The translations under genes were made by a program, and so were the position numbers. A stretch of DNA of 64,000 nt, from positions 62,001 to 126,000 of the forward strand of contig NC_006044.2 in the NCBI RefSeq assembly GCF_000006445.2, given 5' to 3'. The DNA is from Debaryomyces hansenii CBS767 (taxonomy: Eukaryota; Ascomycota; Pichiomycetes; Serinales; Debaryomycetaceae). Under the pieces are notes generated by a model, which was given only the letters and a program-made list of their open reading frames with translations, was not told where the DNA came from and made no database searches. This document shows, in pieces, positions 17,401-26,630 of the stretch (within the stretch, counting starts at the first letter, position 1; every line of letters begins with the position of its first letter).

Positions 17401-20005
17401 TAGTTTCAAATTTGACTCTAATGTCGTGAGAGCTGATTTGATTGTTAACTCAATTAGATTATCTCAATCTCCTCAAGTTCAAAACAGGTTGTTACTAGTT
17501 ATAGCTGAATTAGCAGCTCTTGCACCTGAGATAATTTTACATTCTGTTATGCCCATCTTCACTTTTATGGGTGCTCATACAGTTAGACAAGATGATGAAT
17601 TCTCTAGTTCTGCACTCCAACAAACTATCGCAAAGGTGATCCCGGCATTGGCTGCAAATGGCTCATCCAGTTTAAGTTATGAAATTGAATTTCTATTAAC
17701 TAGTTTTGTTGCTGCTTTTCAACATATTCCAAGACATCGTCGTGTTAAATTATTCACATCATTGACTAAAACTTTGAGTTACAAGCATTCTTTACACATT
17801 ATTTTGTTTTTAATGGGCCAACAGTACTCTAATAACATAACAAGGAATAAAGCCCATGAAAGTATTTCGATATTGGAATTTACTTCTGCCTTCTTGAAGA
17901 ATTTTTCAGCTCAGGAACAATTAGAAGGAGTAGAGAAGTTTTACCAGTTATGGAATCAAATTCCAAACGCTCAATTAGAACCAAATAGTGACGAATTTAA
18001 TGCTTTGAGTTCGAGATCTATTTTTGGAGTTTCAATATTATCTTTATCGAAAAGCGGCTTGCTAACTTTCAAAAGTCAATTGTTGAATTTTATTGATAAG
18101 GTATTAGACTCAGATACTCAAAATGATTTCAGTAACTTGCCATCTTTGAAATTAAAAATTGCTCTTATTTTATTGGACCCAAAGAAACCTGCAGAAGACA
18201 AGTCAGACCTCTTGAACTATTTCAGAAAAGTTACATCGTTCATTTTGTCTAGCTTAGATACTTTTACGAATGTGTCGAGGAATGATGTTTTACTTGACAA
18301 CTTGTATGCATTGTTGGGTAATTTCTTAGACTTGTTACCATTAAATTATTTCATTGATTCAATCATCGATTCCTTAGATTGCGATCAAATTTCAAACACG
18401 TTAGAGATCAAGATTGCTAAGAACTTCGCTATTTTAGCAAGTAGAAAGATCGAAAATGAGTTGAACGCTAATAATATTGATGACGTTATCGAAGAAAGTA
18501 TTCTCCAGAAATTGTTACCAGTATTAAACAAGGGTATTAAAAAGAATTTGGACATTGAATTACAACAAGCTTATTTGAATGCCTTTTCGAGCATTGTTAA
18601 TAAGTTTGGTGGTTCTACCCATTTATTGGTAACTCAAGGTAATACCGAAGCTTTAATTAACTCTTTGAATATCATCACATCAAACAGTGGATTATTGAGT
18701 GAACAACCTGAAATCGTTATTTCTTCTATAAATGCCATTACTAGTATTGTTAACGTTTTAGGTGTTAAAGCCATTGGTTTATTCCCAAAGATTGTCCCTC
18801 CATCATTAAACATCTGGAAAACTACTACTGCTTCTGAAGACGAAAGTTCCAAACTTTTGCAAGCTTCTATCATATTGTTACTCGCTTGCTTGATCAAAAA
18901 GATACCCGTTTTCATGACTACCAGTTTAGATTCTATTTTCATCACAATTTTAACTAGTGACTCAGTAGATAATACTGTGAGGTCAAGCGTGTTGCAGTTG
19001 ATCGTTGAGCATATGGAGTTATCGCAAGTTTTGAAATCCTTGTGTAATATCTGGAATAACAAGAAGTTTTACCAAAATGATAATGCTGGTAACCTCGGGT
19101 TATACTTGAATGTGTTACAATCAACTATCGAAAGAATGGATAAGAAGTCAGCTTCATCTCAATCGACTTTATTTATGAAGTGGTTGATCCAAGCTTTCGA
19201 ATTCAGACATTATGCGTTCGATGAAAATAATAAGTTTGATAACAACACCATTCACAGATTAGAGAGTTCTTTCCACTCCTGTGGTGCCAGCTATGTTATG
19301 AAGTTGAACGATAAAAGTTTCCGTCCATTATTTGCCAACTTGGTTAGATGGGCTGTTAGTGGCGAAGGTTCTAACGCAACAGGTAACACCGAGTTGTCGA
19401 GATTGTTGGCATTCTTCAAATTTTTCAGTAAATTACAAGATAAATTGAAGAGCATCATCACCTCATATTTCTCCTACTTAATTGATCCAGTTTCGTCGAT
19501 TTTGAACAGATTTGCAAACGGTGATATCGTTGATATCAACTTGAGAAGAATTTTGTTGAACTCGTTGACATCATCCTTCAAATATGACCAGGATGACTAC
19601 TGGTCGCAACAACTGAGATTCGACAGCATTTGTTCTCCATTGTTGAACCAATTGTCGAACATCGAACCTAATATCGGTAAGTATCTCGTCAAGTGCGTCT
19701 CCTCGTTCATCTCTAACGTCTCGTCCGAAGAGTACAACGAAAAATTGGTACATGGCTTGATTGAGTTCATCTCAAACGAAAATGAATCTACAACCTCAAA
19801 CACTAAGATCTGGACCATTAGGACTTTGAAAACAATCTTCCAAAAGATGGGCGAACAATGGTTGTCTTACTTACCTACGTTGATTCCATATATTGCCGAA
19901 TTGTTAGAAGATGATGACGAAGAAGTCGAATTAGAAGTGAGAAATGGCCTTGTACGTGTCATTGAAAACGTATTAGGTGAGCCTTTAGATAGATACTTGG
20001 ATTAG
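14432..20005 (+). CDS. UTP10: U3 snoRNP / t-UTP subunit Utp10
   Basis: A 1857-residue protein whose start (MSSLSQQLKSI, then TASVALDRKSRSKIHSKSLI and TQDYDYLY) is that of Utp10, the large HEAT-repeat subunit of the t-UTP complex. That complex joins Pol I transcription to early 18S pre-rRNA processing in the nucleolus. Alpha-helical HEAT-like repeats fill the length, an acidic run lies near residues 486-499 (ELEDEEEEEEEE), and the C-terminal BP28-like region ends EVELEVRNGLVRVIENVLGE. I start at ATG 14432; the longer frame begins at TTG 14360 and adds unrelated residues. A tiny out-of-frame uORF (14391-14417, eight codons plus stop) lies in the leader. PAC and E-box elements stand upstream. 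Confidence 0.96.
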   Translation: MSSLSQQLKSINEKTASVALDRKSRSKIHSKSLIFDPKIASTQDYDYLYQIGLEGLEDLIEIDSRFSKFKQTLFSETTINLDRNVQTQDTLDQLNKNVEVFLSLVSPYYLLTPSTKAVEWLIRRFYINIHNGEMLLLTSLPFYNSPVFVKILNVIPKNQFPKIFEWVVGYKDLLKSPTSSSILKSFHNDAKFFELYSKYLMDQLNNHAVFKEQLVFYLANTVQLVASFTHNLGQFGETYLPVILEVVGKLLLAGSKFSSTLRNDIMLTAYSIISVLSSLVPLSADLVKSFTESILQDPTACDSNTRKQTVIVLGQLWNFYNEDNFEVDCFKNLPASKLVQDDLLKNLIEEGYKINKLLVVYFASNLPQIDAFKIFDFINVDKSETFFKIVTSKLLYYAYNNQDEAIRAKLIEAFESLLRTNKELFVKVLQNYKDGLDISQLEMQLMTTLGDSNIENIHDADIELEDEEEEEEEDQAVLDVDFSDVCNSLENYKTSTTSFLNKSSDEEFTKLFQAFAEKSRSFNIKSQKLILAKFSKAIFVSPEASISFMLRVSFTPSVPLSIRLLVLRFIKLRLKELSLSEDKIDTYLLAPILLLGLYDTNKSVRAGFAELLRVVKDTTLKFHGNKKKVKTSLFMEDQIYGNTEPSKRAIVPPQDGLEMLNVLIEDSKSILDDTVIDKSRLNYVLFQVLFKSQKSGQKKFGQLLLKTFILNQWTLPFWPIVFKYKVWNIISIENNSNGGNDDRFFFIDTDLTDYFSNRDDLIEQAKASKIDFENDVEKAIVGLVGGTSSNDKNVNKEADWLLKALEAPNKLQVAAGKRLSSVFTSFTSIDMRAKLVNKLIELLINDGDDSDNLVVDPVEVLQLLDMDHETIISVLRNVQIVSQIPEQGIVKRRRRSSNSTKQAMARDDISSIAATHLKKLTIVLDLLEFNLRKKTSDIAKPDLLQNLFRILTDLDYLGNDGNLPILYAQETLASCMLLSIVQMKDNSKSNSFKFDSNVVRADLIVNSIRLSQSPQVQNRLLLVIAELAALAPEIILHSVMPIFTFMGAHTVRQDDEFSSSALQQTIAKVIPALAANGSSSLSYEIEFLLTSFVAAFQHIPRHRRVKLFTSLTKTLSYKHSLHIILFLMGQQYSNNITRNKAHESISILEFTSAFLKNFSAQEQLEGVEKFYQLWNQIPNAQLEPNSDEFNALSSRSIFGVSILSLSKSGLLTFKSQLLNFIDKVLDSDTQNDFSNLPSLKLKIALILLDPKKPAEDKSDLLNYFRKVTSFILSSLDTFTNVSRNDVLLDNLYALLGNFLDLLPLNYFIDSIIDSLDCDQISNTLEIKIAKNFAILASRKIENELNANNIDDVIEESILQKLLPVLNKGIKKNLDIELQQAYLNAFSSIVNKFGGSTHLLVTQGNTEALINSLNIITSNSGLLSEQPEIVISSINAITSIVNVLGVKAIGLFPKIVPPSLNIWKTTTASEDESSKLLQASIILLLACLIKKIPVFMTTSLDSIFITILTSDSVDNTVRSSVLQLIVEHMELSQVLKSLCNIWNNKKFYQNDNAGNLGLYLNVLQSTIERMDKKSASSQSTLFMKWLIQAFEFRHYAFDENNKFDNNTIHRLESSFHSCGASYVMKLNDKSFRPLFANLVRWAVSGEGSNATGNTELSRLLAFFKFFSKLQDKLKSIITSYFSYLIDPVSSILNRFANGDIVDINLRRILLNSLTSSFKYDQDDYWSQQLRFDSICSPLLNQLSNIEPNIGKYLVKCVSSFISNVSSEEYNEKLVHGLIEFISNENESTTSNTKIWTIRTLKTIFQKMGEQWLSYLPTLIPYIAELLEDDDEEVELEVRNGLVRVIENVLGEPLDRYLD

Positions 20006-20117
20006 TTCTGGTTTTAAATATATATCGTAATATTGATAGCTGCAAAATGTAGGAAATATTGCCCAGTCTGCCGGTATAGGTCTGGAAGTATTATAAGGCG
20101 TGCAAAACACAAAATGA

Positions 20118-20127
20118 AGAATATTCT
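20118..20127 (+). promoter_or_regulatory. Candidate heat shock element upstream of HSP10
   Basis: AGAATATTCT is a perfect nGAAnnTTCn inverted pair about 95 bp upstream of the HSP10 ATG. It fits heat-shock-factor control of a chaperonin gene. Only two contiguous units are perfect, so it is a minimal element. Confidence 0.5.
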
Positions 20128-20220
20128 TTTCCTTTCTACCAGAACCAAATTTCCGAAGTATATATTCAGTAGCATTAAGCAATTGAAATAATTGAAACCA
20201 CACAACAGTCTACAAGCAAA

Positions 20221-20627
20221 ATGGTAAGTAACTACGTAGGTGGGCGGTCGACTAGTTCGACGTTCGCAACTGACGAATTTTCAGCAGTAAATAACTAACT
20301 CCAAAACAGTCCTCCTTATTGAAAAGCGCACAATCTTTAAAGCCATTATTCGACAGAGTCTTAGTCCAAAGATTGAAGCCTGCCTCCAAGACTGCTTCCG
20401 GTATCTACATCCCAGAAAAGAACCAAGAAAAGTTGAACCAAGCTACTGTCATTGCTGCTGGTCCAGGTATCACCAACACAACTACCGGTACTGTGATCCC
20501 AACTTCGGTTAAGGCCGGTGACAAAGTCTTATTACCATCTTTCGGTGGTAACCCAGTCAAGGTTGGTGAAGACGAATACTTATTATACACCGATAAGGAA
20601 ATCTTAGCCAAGATTGAAGAAAACTAA
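20221..20627 (+). CDS. HSP10: Mitochondrial co-chaperonin Hsp10, with an ATG-only first exon
   Basis: Exon 1 is just the start codon (20221-20223). The intron is 20224-20309 (86 nt; donor GTAAGT, branch AACTAAC 20293-20299, acceptor CAG) and exon 2 is 20310-20627. The 106-residue product begins MSSLLKSAQSLKPLFDRVLV, matching Hsp10 from residue 1 and equal in length to the S. cerevisiae protein. It caps Hsp60 in the mitochondrial matrix; the mobile loop (KPASKTASGIYIPEK) and the DEYLLYTDKEILAKI end are present. An unspliced reading from a downstream TTG would lack the correct start. Retaining the intron would give 25 codons then TAA. Codon use is that of an abundant protein. A heat shock element lies upstream. 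Confidence 0.95.
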
Positions 20628-20951
20628 GTGAGCTGGTGAAAAGTTGCGTTTTTTTGCCTTTAATTGGCCATGGACGTATACACGGTTTTGTAAAATTTAC
20701 CCATCTTTCAGTTGTCTCCGACTTAGCCAGTTCTACGTGTAGTATTGTCTACGATCTTGTAAATAATGTGAATATATACTGAACTATTTCCAATTAGTGT
20801 AGCTAGTAAGTCGAAAGTGACGCAAAAGCGTCGTGCAATGATCCATGTAGCACACAGCCAGCAGATTATTAGTGAAGGCAATTAGGGTCTTTACGGCATC
20901 GAATCAAATATTCTATATCGGGATAGATTACATAGTTACTAGTGAGTTAGG
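20628..20951. other. Intergenic region HSP10-YPT52
   Basis: 324 bp holding the HSP10 3' end and the promoter of the Rab gene. No gene or strong motif seen. Confidence 0.5.
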
Positions 20952-21626
20952 ATGTCTACTACTGGTTCGGCAAATAGCTCGAGCAATCGTTTTGCCCAAT
21001 TTAAACTAGTCCTCCTTGGGGAAAGTGCAGTTGGGAAATCATCAATAGTCCATCGGTTCGTGAAGAACACGTTTGATAATATGAGAGAGTCCACTATTGG
21101 GGCAGCCTTCTTGACCCAATCAATCACATTGCCAGAGAACAATACAACTGTCAAATTTGAGATATGGGATACTGCTGGCCAGGAACGTTACAAATCGCTT
21201 GCGCCAATGTACTATAGAAATGCCAATGCTGCATTGTGTGTATACGACATAACCAGCCGTTCGTCATTCACCAAGGCGCAAGACTGGATAAAGGAATTAA
21301 AGAAACAGGCACCAGAGGGTATTGTGATTTGCTTGGTGGGTAACAAGGCAGATTTGGAGGAGAACAGAGAGGTCGACGAGAGAGAGGTGTCCCAATATAT
21401 CGACGAATTGAACCAAGAAGACAACAAAATGGTTGCAGCCGAATGTTCAGCCAAATCGGGCGACGGGGTCGTTGACATATTTACCAAGGTAGCAAGGGCC
21501 TTACCGGTGGAGGAAGTCATCAGCGGGTCTTCCAACAGAAACAGACAGCCTGGTAACAGGAGATCGGGTGGTGTTGATTTAGGAAGAGCAGCTAGACAGC
21601 AGCAGCAACAGAGCTCTTGTTGCTAA
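20952..21626 (+). CDS. YPT52: Rab5-family endosomal GTPase, closest to Ypt52
   Basis: This 224-residue Rab GTPase has P-loop GESAVGKSS (23-31), effector region RESTIGAAF (45-53), WDTAGQE (72-78), NKAD (131-134) and ECSAKSG (164-170). It ends in Cys-Cys for double geranylgeranylation. It belongs to the Rab5 group (Vps21/Ypt52/Ypt53), which drives early-endosome tethering and vacuolar sorting. The blocks [13 protein letters not shown] and [17 protein letters not shown] agree better with Ypt52 than with Vps21, which has [16 protein letters not shown]. The nearby PRY-like gene supports this, since YPT52 lies beside PRY2 in S. cerevisiae. A glutamine run (QQQQQ) precedes the terminal cysteines. 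Confidence 0.88.
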   Translation: MSTTGSANSSSNRFAQFKLVLLGESAVGKSSIVHRFVKNTFDNMRESTIGAAFLTQSITLPENNTTVKFEIWDTAGQERYKSLAPMYYRNANAALCVYDITSRSSFTKAQDWIKELKKQAPEGIVICLVGNKADLEENREVDEREVSQYIDELNQEDNKMVAAECSAKSGDGVVDIFTKVARALPVEEVISGSSNRNRQPGNRRSGGVDLGRAARQQQQQSSCC

Positions 21627-22589
21627 GTACATGATAACTACATCTATAGGGTATCTATGGTTCATGCTATTATTGATTTCGGTGATGGCCCTTTTATCGG
21701 CGAGAACCTGCTAACAACGTATTTCAACTGCCCAAATAATGGACACTACCATAGAGACGTTTATTTCCAGATTTTACGGTATAACCCATCTGCATTTTCC
21801 ATTCTTACTCTGTTGACGCTAGTTTTATTTCAAATAAATTTTAATTCGTCCATGTTATTTAAAAGTCGACCGGTCCTTTTATATTGTTTATGTATGGCGT
21901 CATAGGATACAGTATTCGCCAATTAAAACTCAGCTCGTAAAGACGAATATCGCTCATGTTACCAAACAAATTCTCGTCCTTAGCTTGCCAATTGATGGTC
22001 AAGTTCGATTTTCACCTAGAAGCTGTTTCAATTAAATTGAAACATGTTTGTTCTATAGTAATACTTCTTGCAATTTTTTATAAAATACATATAACTAGTT
22101 CTAAATTCCAAACTGTGATAACAACTTTCCAATATTGCTTGGAATTCAGGTATTTATAGAATAATCAACGCGGTATGTAGATCATTTCTCATTATGTGGA
22201 GATCCCTCGATTATTTATACTGCCAAAATTTATCTATTCTCTAATTTTGAAATACTCACAGCAATTGAAACTTTTTTCTACTCTAACTAAGCTCAAGTCA
22301 TCGTAGTTGTCGGTCTTTATATACCCTCCAACTTCAAAACAGGACACGAAATACGTCGTTCAAGAATGGTACATGATTTTGTTGGGTAAACTCAGCAAAC
22401 TTGTGGTTTTGTGTAGGCAATACATTCAAGCATATGAAGTGTCTATGTGTTGCAAGTATATGAATTTATTGACAACCGTGTTGCAAAATATGAAATATAA
22501 ATAAGAGATGAAACATCACTGAGTCTCATTGTAGATATTAACGAAATTACGAACTATAGTTTAACATTATCTATAGATCAGATTAAGAA
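21627..22589. other. Gene-poor region upstream of the secreted-protein relic pair
   Basis: 963 bp with no gene I can support. A segment at 21952-21985 (GCTCATGTTACCAAACAAAT and on) resembles 23902-23935 downstream of the second relic, perhaps the edge of an older duplication. The reading frame at 21657-21905 looks like chance. Confidence 0.5.
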
Positions 22590-22991
22590 ATGCATAAAAA
22601 GGTATATACAACCGTGATATTTCTCATGCAAATAGTCATGATCCAATGTCAGACATTATACGGTTATACAAGTACAGGCTGTACATGACGACCATCAGTC
22701 AATATCGATATAGGCACAGGCAGTTGTTATACAGTTCAAATATCTAATGAAGTTTCGTTTAGTTATGAAAGCGAGGATGAGTATGTTATGATTGTATGGG
22801 GTGAAGATGGTTGTTACAATACACCGATTACTATTTATACGCAACCAGGATGTATACTCGTAGGTGGGAACCTGAATATGTCGTTTGAGCTAATAAACGC
22901 AACTGCTATATTAGAGGTGATTAGCCTAAGAGTTGCAGCAATAAGTAAAAGAACAGAAGTAATCGCTAGGAACTGCCTGTGCCACGACTAA
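22590..22991 (+). pseudogene. Small secreted Cys-containing protein gene, copy 1, with one in-frame stop
   Basis: One frame runs from ATG 22590 to TAA 22989-22991 (133 codons), broken only by a TGA at 22686-22688 (codon 33). The first ~20 residues are a signal-peptide-like hydrophobic stretch ending at an Ile-Gln-Cys-Gln boundary. Downstream the frame shows VWGEDGC, TIYTQPGC and VIARNCL, all shared with copy 2 at 23367-23778. I do not recognise the family. Expected product: a small secreted protein with several cysteines, about 110 residues after cleavage. It may be a recent pseudogene, or the TGA may be read through. A role as a toxin, pheromone-like factor or wall protein cannot be told from the sequence. 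Confidence 0.6.
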
Positions 22992-23366
22992 TATACTGTC
23001 TATATATTATGTAGGTATCTGAAGTGTATAACATGATACATAATATAAAAGGAAATATGAAAATGAAGATTATGAGTATGTAAACCGATCGAATAAATTG
23101 AATATAAACATAACAAATTTAATTAGAAATAAGCTATAAACGGTAGTCATTAGAGCATGTAGAGTTGTTATTGCACAGTTAACATAGCTGAGTAAGTGTT
23201 AGTGTAAGAGAACACAAGTATCCATATCCATATTGGACATGTATGTGCGTGTTGCAAGAGTGTTGCAAAAGAGTGTTGCAAAAGTTGAAGTATAAATAGA
23301 GTTGTTTCATCTAGGTTTCCTAGTCTTTATTCCTAAGCTGTAGTTGATCATACTTCATATTCCGAG
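22992..23366. other. Spacer between the two relic copies, promoter of copy 2
   Basis: 375 bp, no gene. It holds three GTGTTGCAA-type repeats at 23250-23285 and a TATA-like GTATAAATAG near 23291. GTGTTGCAA motifs also precede copy 1 (22445-22485), so the promoter was duplicated with the gene. Confidence 0.5.
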
Positions 23367-23778
23367 ATGCTTAAAATGCTATATATATGTGTGTCATTTG
23401 TCATGCAACTAGCCATGATTGAATGTCAAGCTTTATACTTCTATCCAGAATTATACTGTGATACTACAAATGGGGGTTCGGGTATGAATATAAATTTTGA
23501 CCAGTGTTACACTTTTGATATCTGATCAAGCTTCGTTTGGTTATGACACTGGAGGTGTTGATGGATATGTCATGGGTGTATGGGGTGAAGATGGTTGTAC
23601 TGGCATACCAATGAGCATATATACACAACCAGGATGCATACCGGTAGACGGGAGATTGGTTATGTCGTTTGCGCTTATAAAACTAACTTCTGTATTAGAA
23701 ATAATTGACCTAAGAGCTGCTGCAATGACTAAGAACACAGTAGTAATCGCGAGGAACTGTCTGAGCAACAAATACTGA
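23367..23778 (+). pseudogene. Small secreted Cys-containing protein gene, copy 2, with one frameshift
   Basis: ATG 23367 opens a frame with a signal-peptide-like start (hydrophobic, ending near Glu-Cys-Gln-Ala) and runs 52 codons to TGA 23523-23525. From about 23521 a different frame continues without break to the stop at 23776-23778, carrying VMGVWGEDGC, SIYTQPGC and VIARNCL as in copy 1. Compared with copy 1, the break looks like loss of two bases in an AT run near 23518-23522. The rest of the gene is well kept, so the lesion is young, a sequence error, or a site of recoding. The family is unknown to me. Six or so cysteines and a predicted signal peptide point to secretion. Confidence 0.6.
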
Positions 23779-24169
23779 TCTAGTGTCTTATGTATGATGA
23801 TAGGCATCTGAAATAGAATCCTATAATAAAATATGAAATAAAGATACTATAAGTATCCATCTTATCGATTACATCTTACGTCTTACATCTTAAAATATTG
23901 CTCATGTACCAAACAGATTCCTACCTTTAGTATAATCCAAGGTCCTTGGCGTACTACGGGCCCTACATCTTTCTAGCTCTGCCTACTCCATAGTAGAGCT
24001 CATAATGAACCAGTGCGGGTAACGCATAAATTGAATTTTCGAAATTGGCCAAATCACACGACCTTTTATTGGGAAAATTTTTTTCCATCACTTGGTACTA
24101 ATTTTTCAGAAGTGAAAAGTTTTAATATATTTTAAACTAGTCCTTATTATCACATACATATTGTTAAAA
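23779..24169. other. Intergenic region, RPL4 promoter
   Basis: 391 bp. It contains GGGCCCTACAT near 23959 and AAATCACACGACC near 24050, of the general kind found in CTG-clade ribosomal protein promoters, but neither is a clear match to a named site. T- and A-rich tracts precede the RPL4 ATG. Confidence 0.4.
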
Positions 24170-25261
24170 ATGTCTGCTCGTCCACAAGTTTCTGTTGTTT
24201 CCGCTGAAGGTAAACAAACCTCCACCCAATTACCTTTACCAGCTGTCTTCTCTGCTCCAGTCAGACCAGACTTAGTCCACTCTGTTTTTGTTAGAGTTAA
24301 CAAGAACAAGAGACAAGCTTACGCTGTTTCTGACAAAGCCGGTCACCAAACCTCCGCTGAATCATGGGGTACCGGTAGAGCTGTTGCCAGAATTCCAAGA
24401 GTTGGTGGTGGTGGTACTCACCGTTCTGGTCAAGGTGCTTTCGGTAATATGTGTCGTGGTGGTCGTATGTTCGCTCCAACCAAGACTTGGAGAAAATGGC
24501 ACGTCAAGGTTAACCATAACGAAAAACGTTATGCCACTGCCTCTGCCATCGCCGCTTCTGCCGTCACCTCTTTAGTTTTAGCTAGAGGTCACAGAGTCGA
24601 ACAAGTTAAGGAATTACCATTGGTTGTTGCTAACGACTTCGAATCCGTCACCAAGACCAAGGACGCCATTGCCGTCTTAAAGGCCGTTGGTGCTCACAAG
24701 GATGTCATCAAGGTCATCAAGTCCAAGAAGTTGAGAGCCGGTAAGGGTAAATTGAGAGGTAGAAGATTCACTCAAAGAAGAGGTCCATTAGTCGTCTACG
24801 CTCAAGACAACGGTATCACCAAGGCCTTAAGAAACGTTCCAGGTGTCGAAACCTCTGACGTCAAGCACTTAGGTTTATTACAATTAGCTCCAGGTGCTCA
24901 CTTAGGTAGATTCGTTATCTGGACCCAAGGTGCTTTCGAATCCTTAGACTCTGTCTACGGTTCTGACTCCACCAAGTCCATCAAGACTGGTTACACTTTA
25001 CCATCCAACATCATTTCTAACACTGATGTTACCAGATTAATCAACTCTGCTGAAGTCCAAGCTGTTGTCAGACCAGCCGGTCAACCAACCCAAAAGAGAA
25101 CTCACGTCTTAAAGAAGAACCCATTAAAGAACAAGCAAGTCTTATTAAGATTAAACCCTTACGCCAAGGCTTTCTCCGCTGAAAAGTTAGGTTCTGCTAA
25201 GGTTTCTCAAACCAAGGCTAAGCCATCTAAGGGTCAATTCTCTGATGTCTTAAAGAACTAA
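24170..25261 (+). CDS. RPL4: 60S ribosomal protein L4 (uL4)
   Basis: This 363-residue protein matches yeast Rpl4 throughout, from [14 protein letters not shown] to the Lys-rich tail. The loop that reaches into the peptide exit tunnel is visible ([20 protein letters not shown], then [17 protein letters not shown]), as is the long eukaryotic C-terminal extension. I start at ATG 24170; a longer frame starts at TTG 24161. Codon use is extremely biased (TTA/TTG for Leu, AGA for Arg, GGT for Gly), and I found no in-frame CTG, as expected for a highly expressed gene in a CTG-clade yeast. No intron is present. Confidence 0.98.
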   Translation: MSARPQVSVVSAEGKQTSTQLPLPAVFSAPVRPDLVHSVFVRVNKNKRQAYAVSDKAGHQTSAESWGTGRAVARIPRVGGGGTHRSGQGAFGNMCRGGRMFAPTKTWRKWHVKVNHNEKRYATASAIAASAVTSLVLARGHRVEQVKELPLVVANDFESVTKTKDAIAVLKAVGAHKDVIKVIKSKKLRAGKGKLRGRRFTQRRGPLVVYAQDNGITKALRNVPGVETSDVKHLGLLQLAPGAHLGRFVIWTQGAFESLDSVYGSDSTKSIKTGYTLPSNIISNTDVTRLINSAEVQAVVRPAGQPTQKRTHVLKKNPLKNKQVLLRLNPYAKAFSAEKLGSAKVSQTKAKPSKGQFSDVLKN

Positions 25262-25637
25262 ATGTATTGAATAAATCATAATTTGTTCAATGCATAGTTT
25301 GTAAGATATTAGATGTGAAGAGAGAAGATCTTATATTATAGTATAGTATATTGAAGTTTGACTTAATATAAACAATTTTCTCCTTTAACCATTTAATTCA
25401 TGCGCTAGCATTGTGTAGTATATGAAGATAAGAAAGTAAAAGTAGAGTTCTACAAAATTTGGAAACTAGATTATTTTCTAATATATCCATTCGTGCCAAC
25501 ATTGGGCACTATAAAGAGCAGTAAAAGCGAGAAAAGTTCTACAGACTATAGGAAATCAGATTATTTTCTAATCCATTGTAAGCAAGCTATAATAAACAAA
25601 TAAAGTACATAATTATTAACATCAATCAGAGTGATGA
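25262..25637. other. Convergent intergenic region RPL4 / PRY-like
   Basis: 376 bp, no gene. It contains two imperfect direct copies of a ~45-bp sequence at 25446-25490 and 25535-25578, described separately. Confidence 0.6.
25446..25578. repeat. Imperfect direct repeat, two ~45-bp copies
   Basis: Both copies start AGTTCTACA and share GATTATTTTCTAAT and CCATT. The copies are offset by 89 bp. They lie between convergent genes, so they may have arisen by local duplication in a 3' region. Confidence 0.8.
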
Positions 25638-26630
25638 TTAATCAATTGGTTTTAAAACATTTTCGGAGAAGTAACTCTTACCTGTCTTGGAGTCTGTACC
25701 AACGACATTACCTCTAGTGTTGGAGTATTCACAAATTGTGTATTGACTCCAAGAGTTGTCACAAGTGACTTTAGCACAACCAACTTGACTAGTTGATTTC
25801 CAGACTAATTGAGTAAAGTGTCCAGTAGCTTCATTGAAACCAGGGTTACTGAAGTCATATTGCTTAATTTCGTCGTACCAAGCGTCGACTGGCTTATAGC
25901 CACCGGAGTAACCAGCAGCCAAGTTTTCACCGTAAGGACCATTTGAGTGAACTAATTTAACGTTGTTGCACGAGAATGTAGAAGAGGCGTAGTCAGCAGC
26001 ATACTTGGCTAAAGTATCATTCCAAGCTAAAGATTGAATACCGTGGAGGGCTCTCTTCTCGTTATGTGCGTTCAAGATGTCAGCTTCGAATCCGGAGGAT
26101 GCGGTCGATCCAGAGGTCGAAGTGGAAGAAGTGGAGGTACCTGAGGTTGAGGTACTCAAAGTGGTAGGGGTGGAAGGTGCTTCGGTAGAAGAAGTAGTGG
26201 TTTGTTGAGTGGTTGGTGTGTTATCTTGGGTAGAAGAAGTAGTGGTTTGTTGAGTGGTTGGAGTGTTGTCTTGGGTGGTTTGAGGAGTGGTTTGTTGAGT
26301 GGTTGGAGTGGTTTCTTGGGTTGTTTGTGGACTGGTGGCTGGAACAGTGTTTTGAGCTTGGTCATCAGCTTGAGTGGAAGTCGTAGCTTCTTTCTGTTGG
26401 TCATCTTGTTGTCCATCTTGTGGCTCAGCTTCTGGAGTAGGTGCGGCCGGTGGGGCGTTGTTCTCAGTATCTTGCGCAGTAACAACCTTCACAACAGTGT
26501 TACTCGTGTATGTAACCCAATGGGTGACTGCCGGAGCAGTATGTGTTCTCGTTATCAATGCTGGAGCGGCCTGTGACATGGAGAATAATGCGGCATATGA
26601 CGCCAATTTTAAGTATGAGTTAAGTTTCAT
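25638..26630 (-). CDS. PRY1: Secreted CAP/SCP-domain protein (PRY1 / RBT4 / RBE1 family)
   Basis: A 330-residue secreted protein. Residues 1-21 are a signal peptide ending in SQAAP. Residues 22-55 carry the ALITRTHTAP and VTYTSNTVVKVVTA pattern of fungal Pry/Rbt4 proteins. Residues ~56-178 form a Thr/Gln/Ser-rich linker with repeats (TPTTQQTT, SSTQDN), probably O-mannosylated. The CAP domain fills ~184-320 with AHNEKRALHG, GENLAAGYSGG, GHFTQLVWKSTSQVGCA and YTICEYSNTRGNV. CAP proteins bind and export sterols and fatty acids, and in Candida they act in virulence and the cell surface. S. cerevisiae has several paralogues, so PRY1 names the family. The gene is divergent from IML2, as PRY1 lies near IML2 on chromosome X of S. 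cerevisiae. Confidence 0.9.
   Translation of the reverse strand: MKLNSYLKLASYAALFSMSQAAPALITRTHTAPAVTHWVTYTSNTVVKVVTAQDTENNAPPAAPTPEAEPQDGQQDDQQKEATTSTQADDQAQNTVPATSPQTTQETTPTTQQTTPQTTQDNTPTTQQTTTSSTQDNTPTTQQTTTSSTEAPSTPTTLSTSTSGTSTSSTSTSGSTASSGFEADILNAHNEKRALHGIQSLAWNDTLAKYAADYASSTFSCNNVKLVHSNGPYGENLAAGYSGGYKPVDAWYDEIKQYDFSNPGFNEATGHFTQLVWKSTSQVGCAKVTCDNSWSQYTICEYSNTRGNVVGTDSKTGKSYFSENVLKPID

Noticed and set aside
20319..20627. HSP10 starting at codon 20319
   Set aside because: That codon is TTG. The family's N-terminus (MSSLLKSAQ) is recovered by splicing from ATG 20221.
21657..21905. 82-codon ORF downstream of YPT52
   Set aside because: No domain, signal or conserved pattern; composition resembles translated AT-rich spacer.
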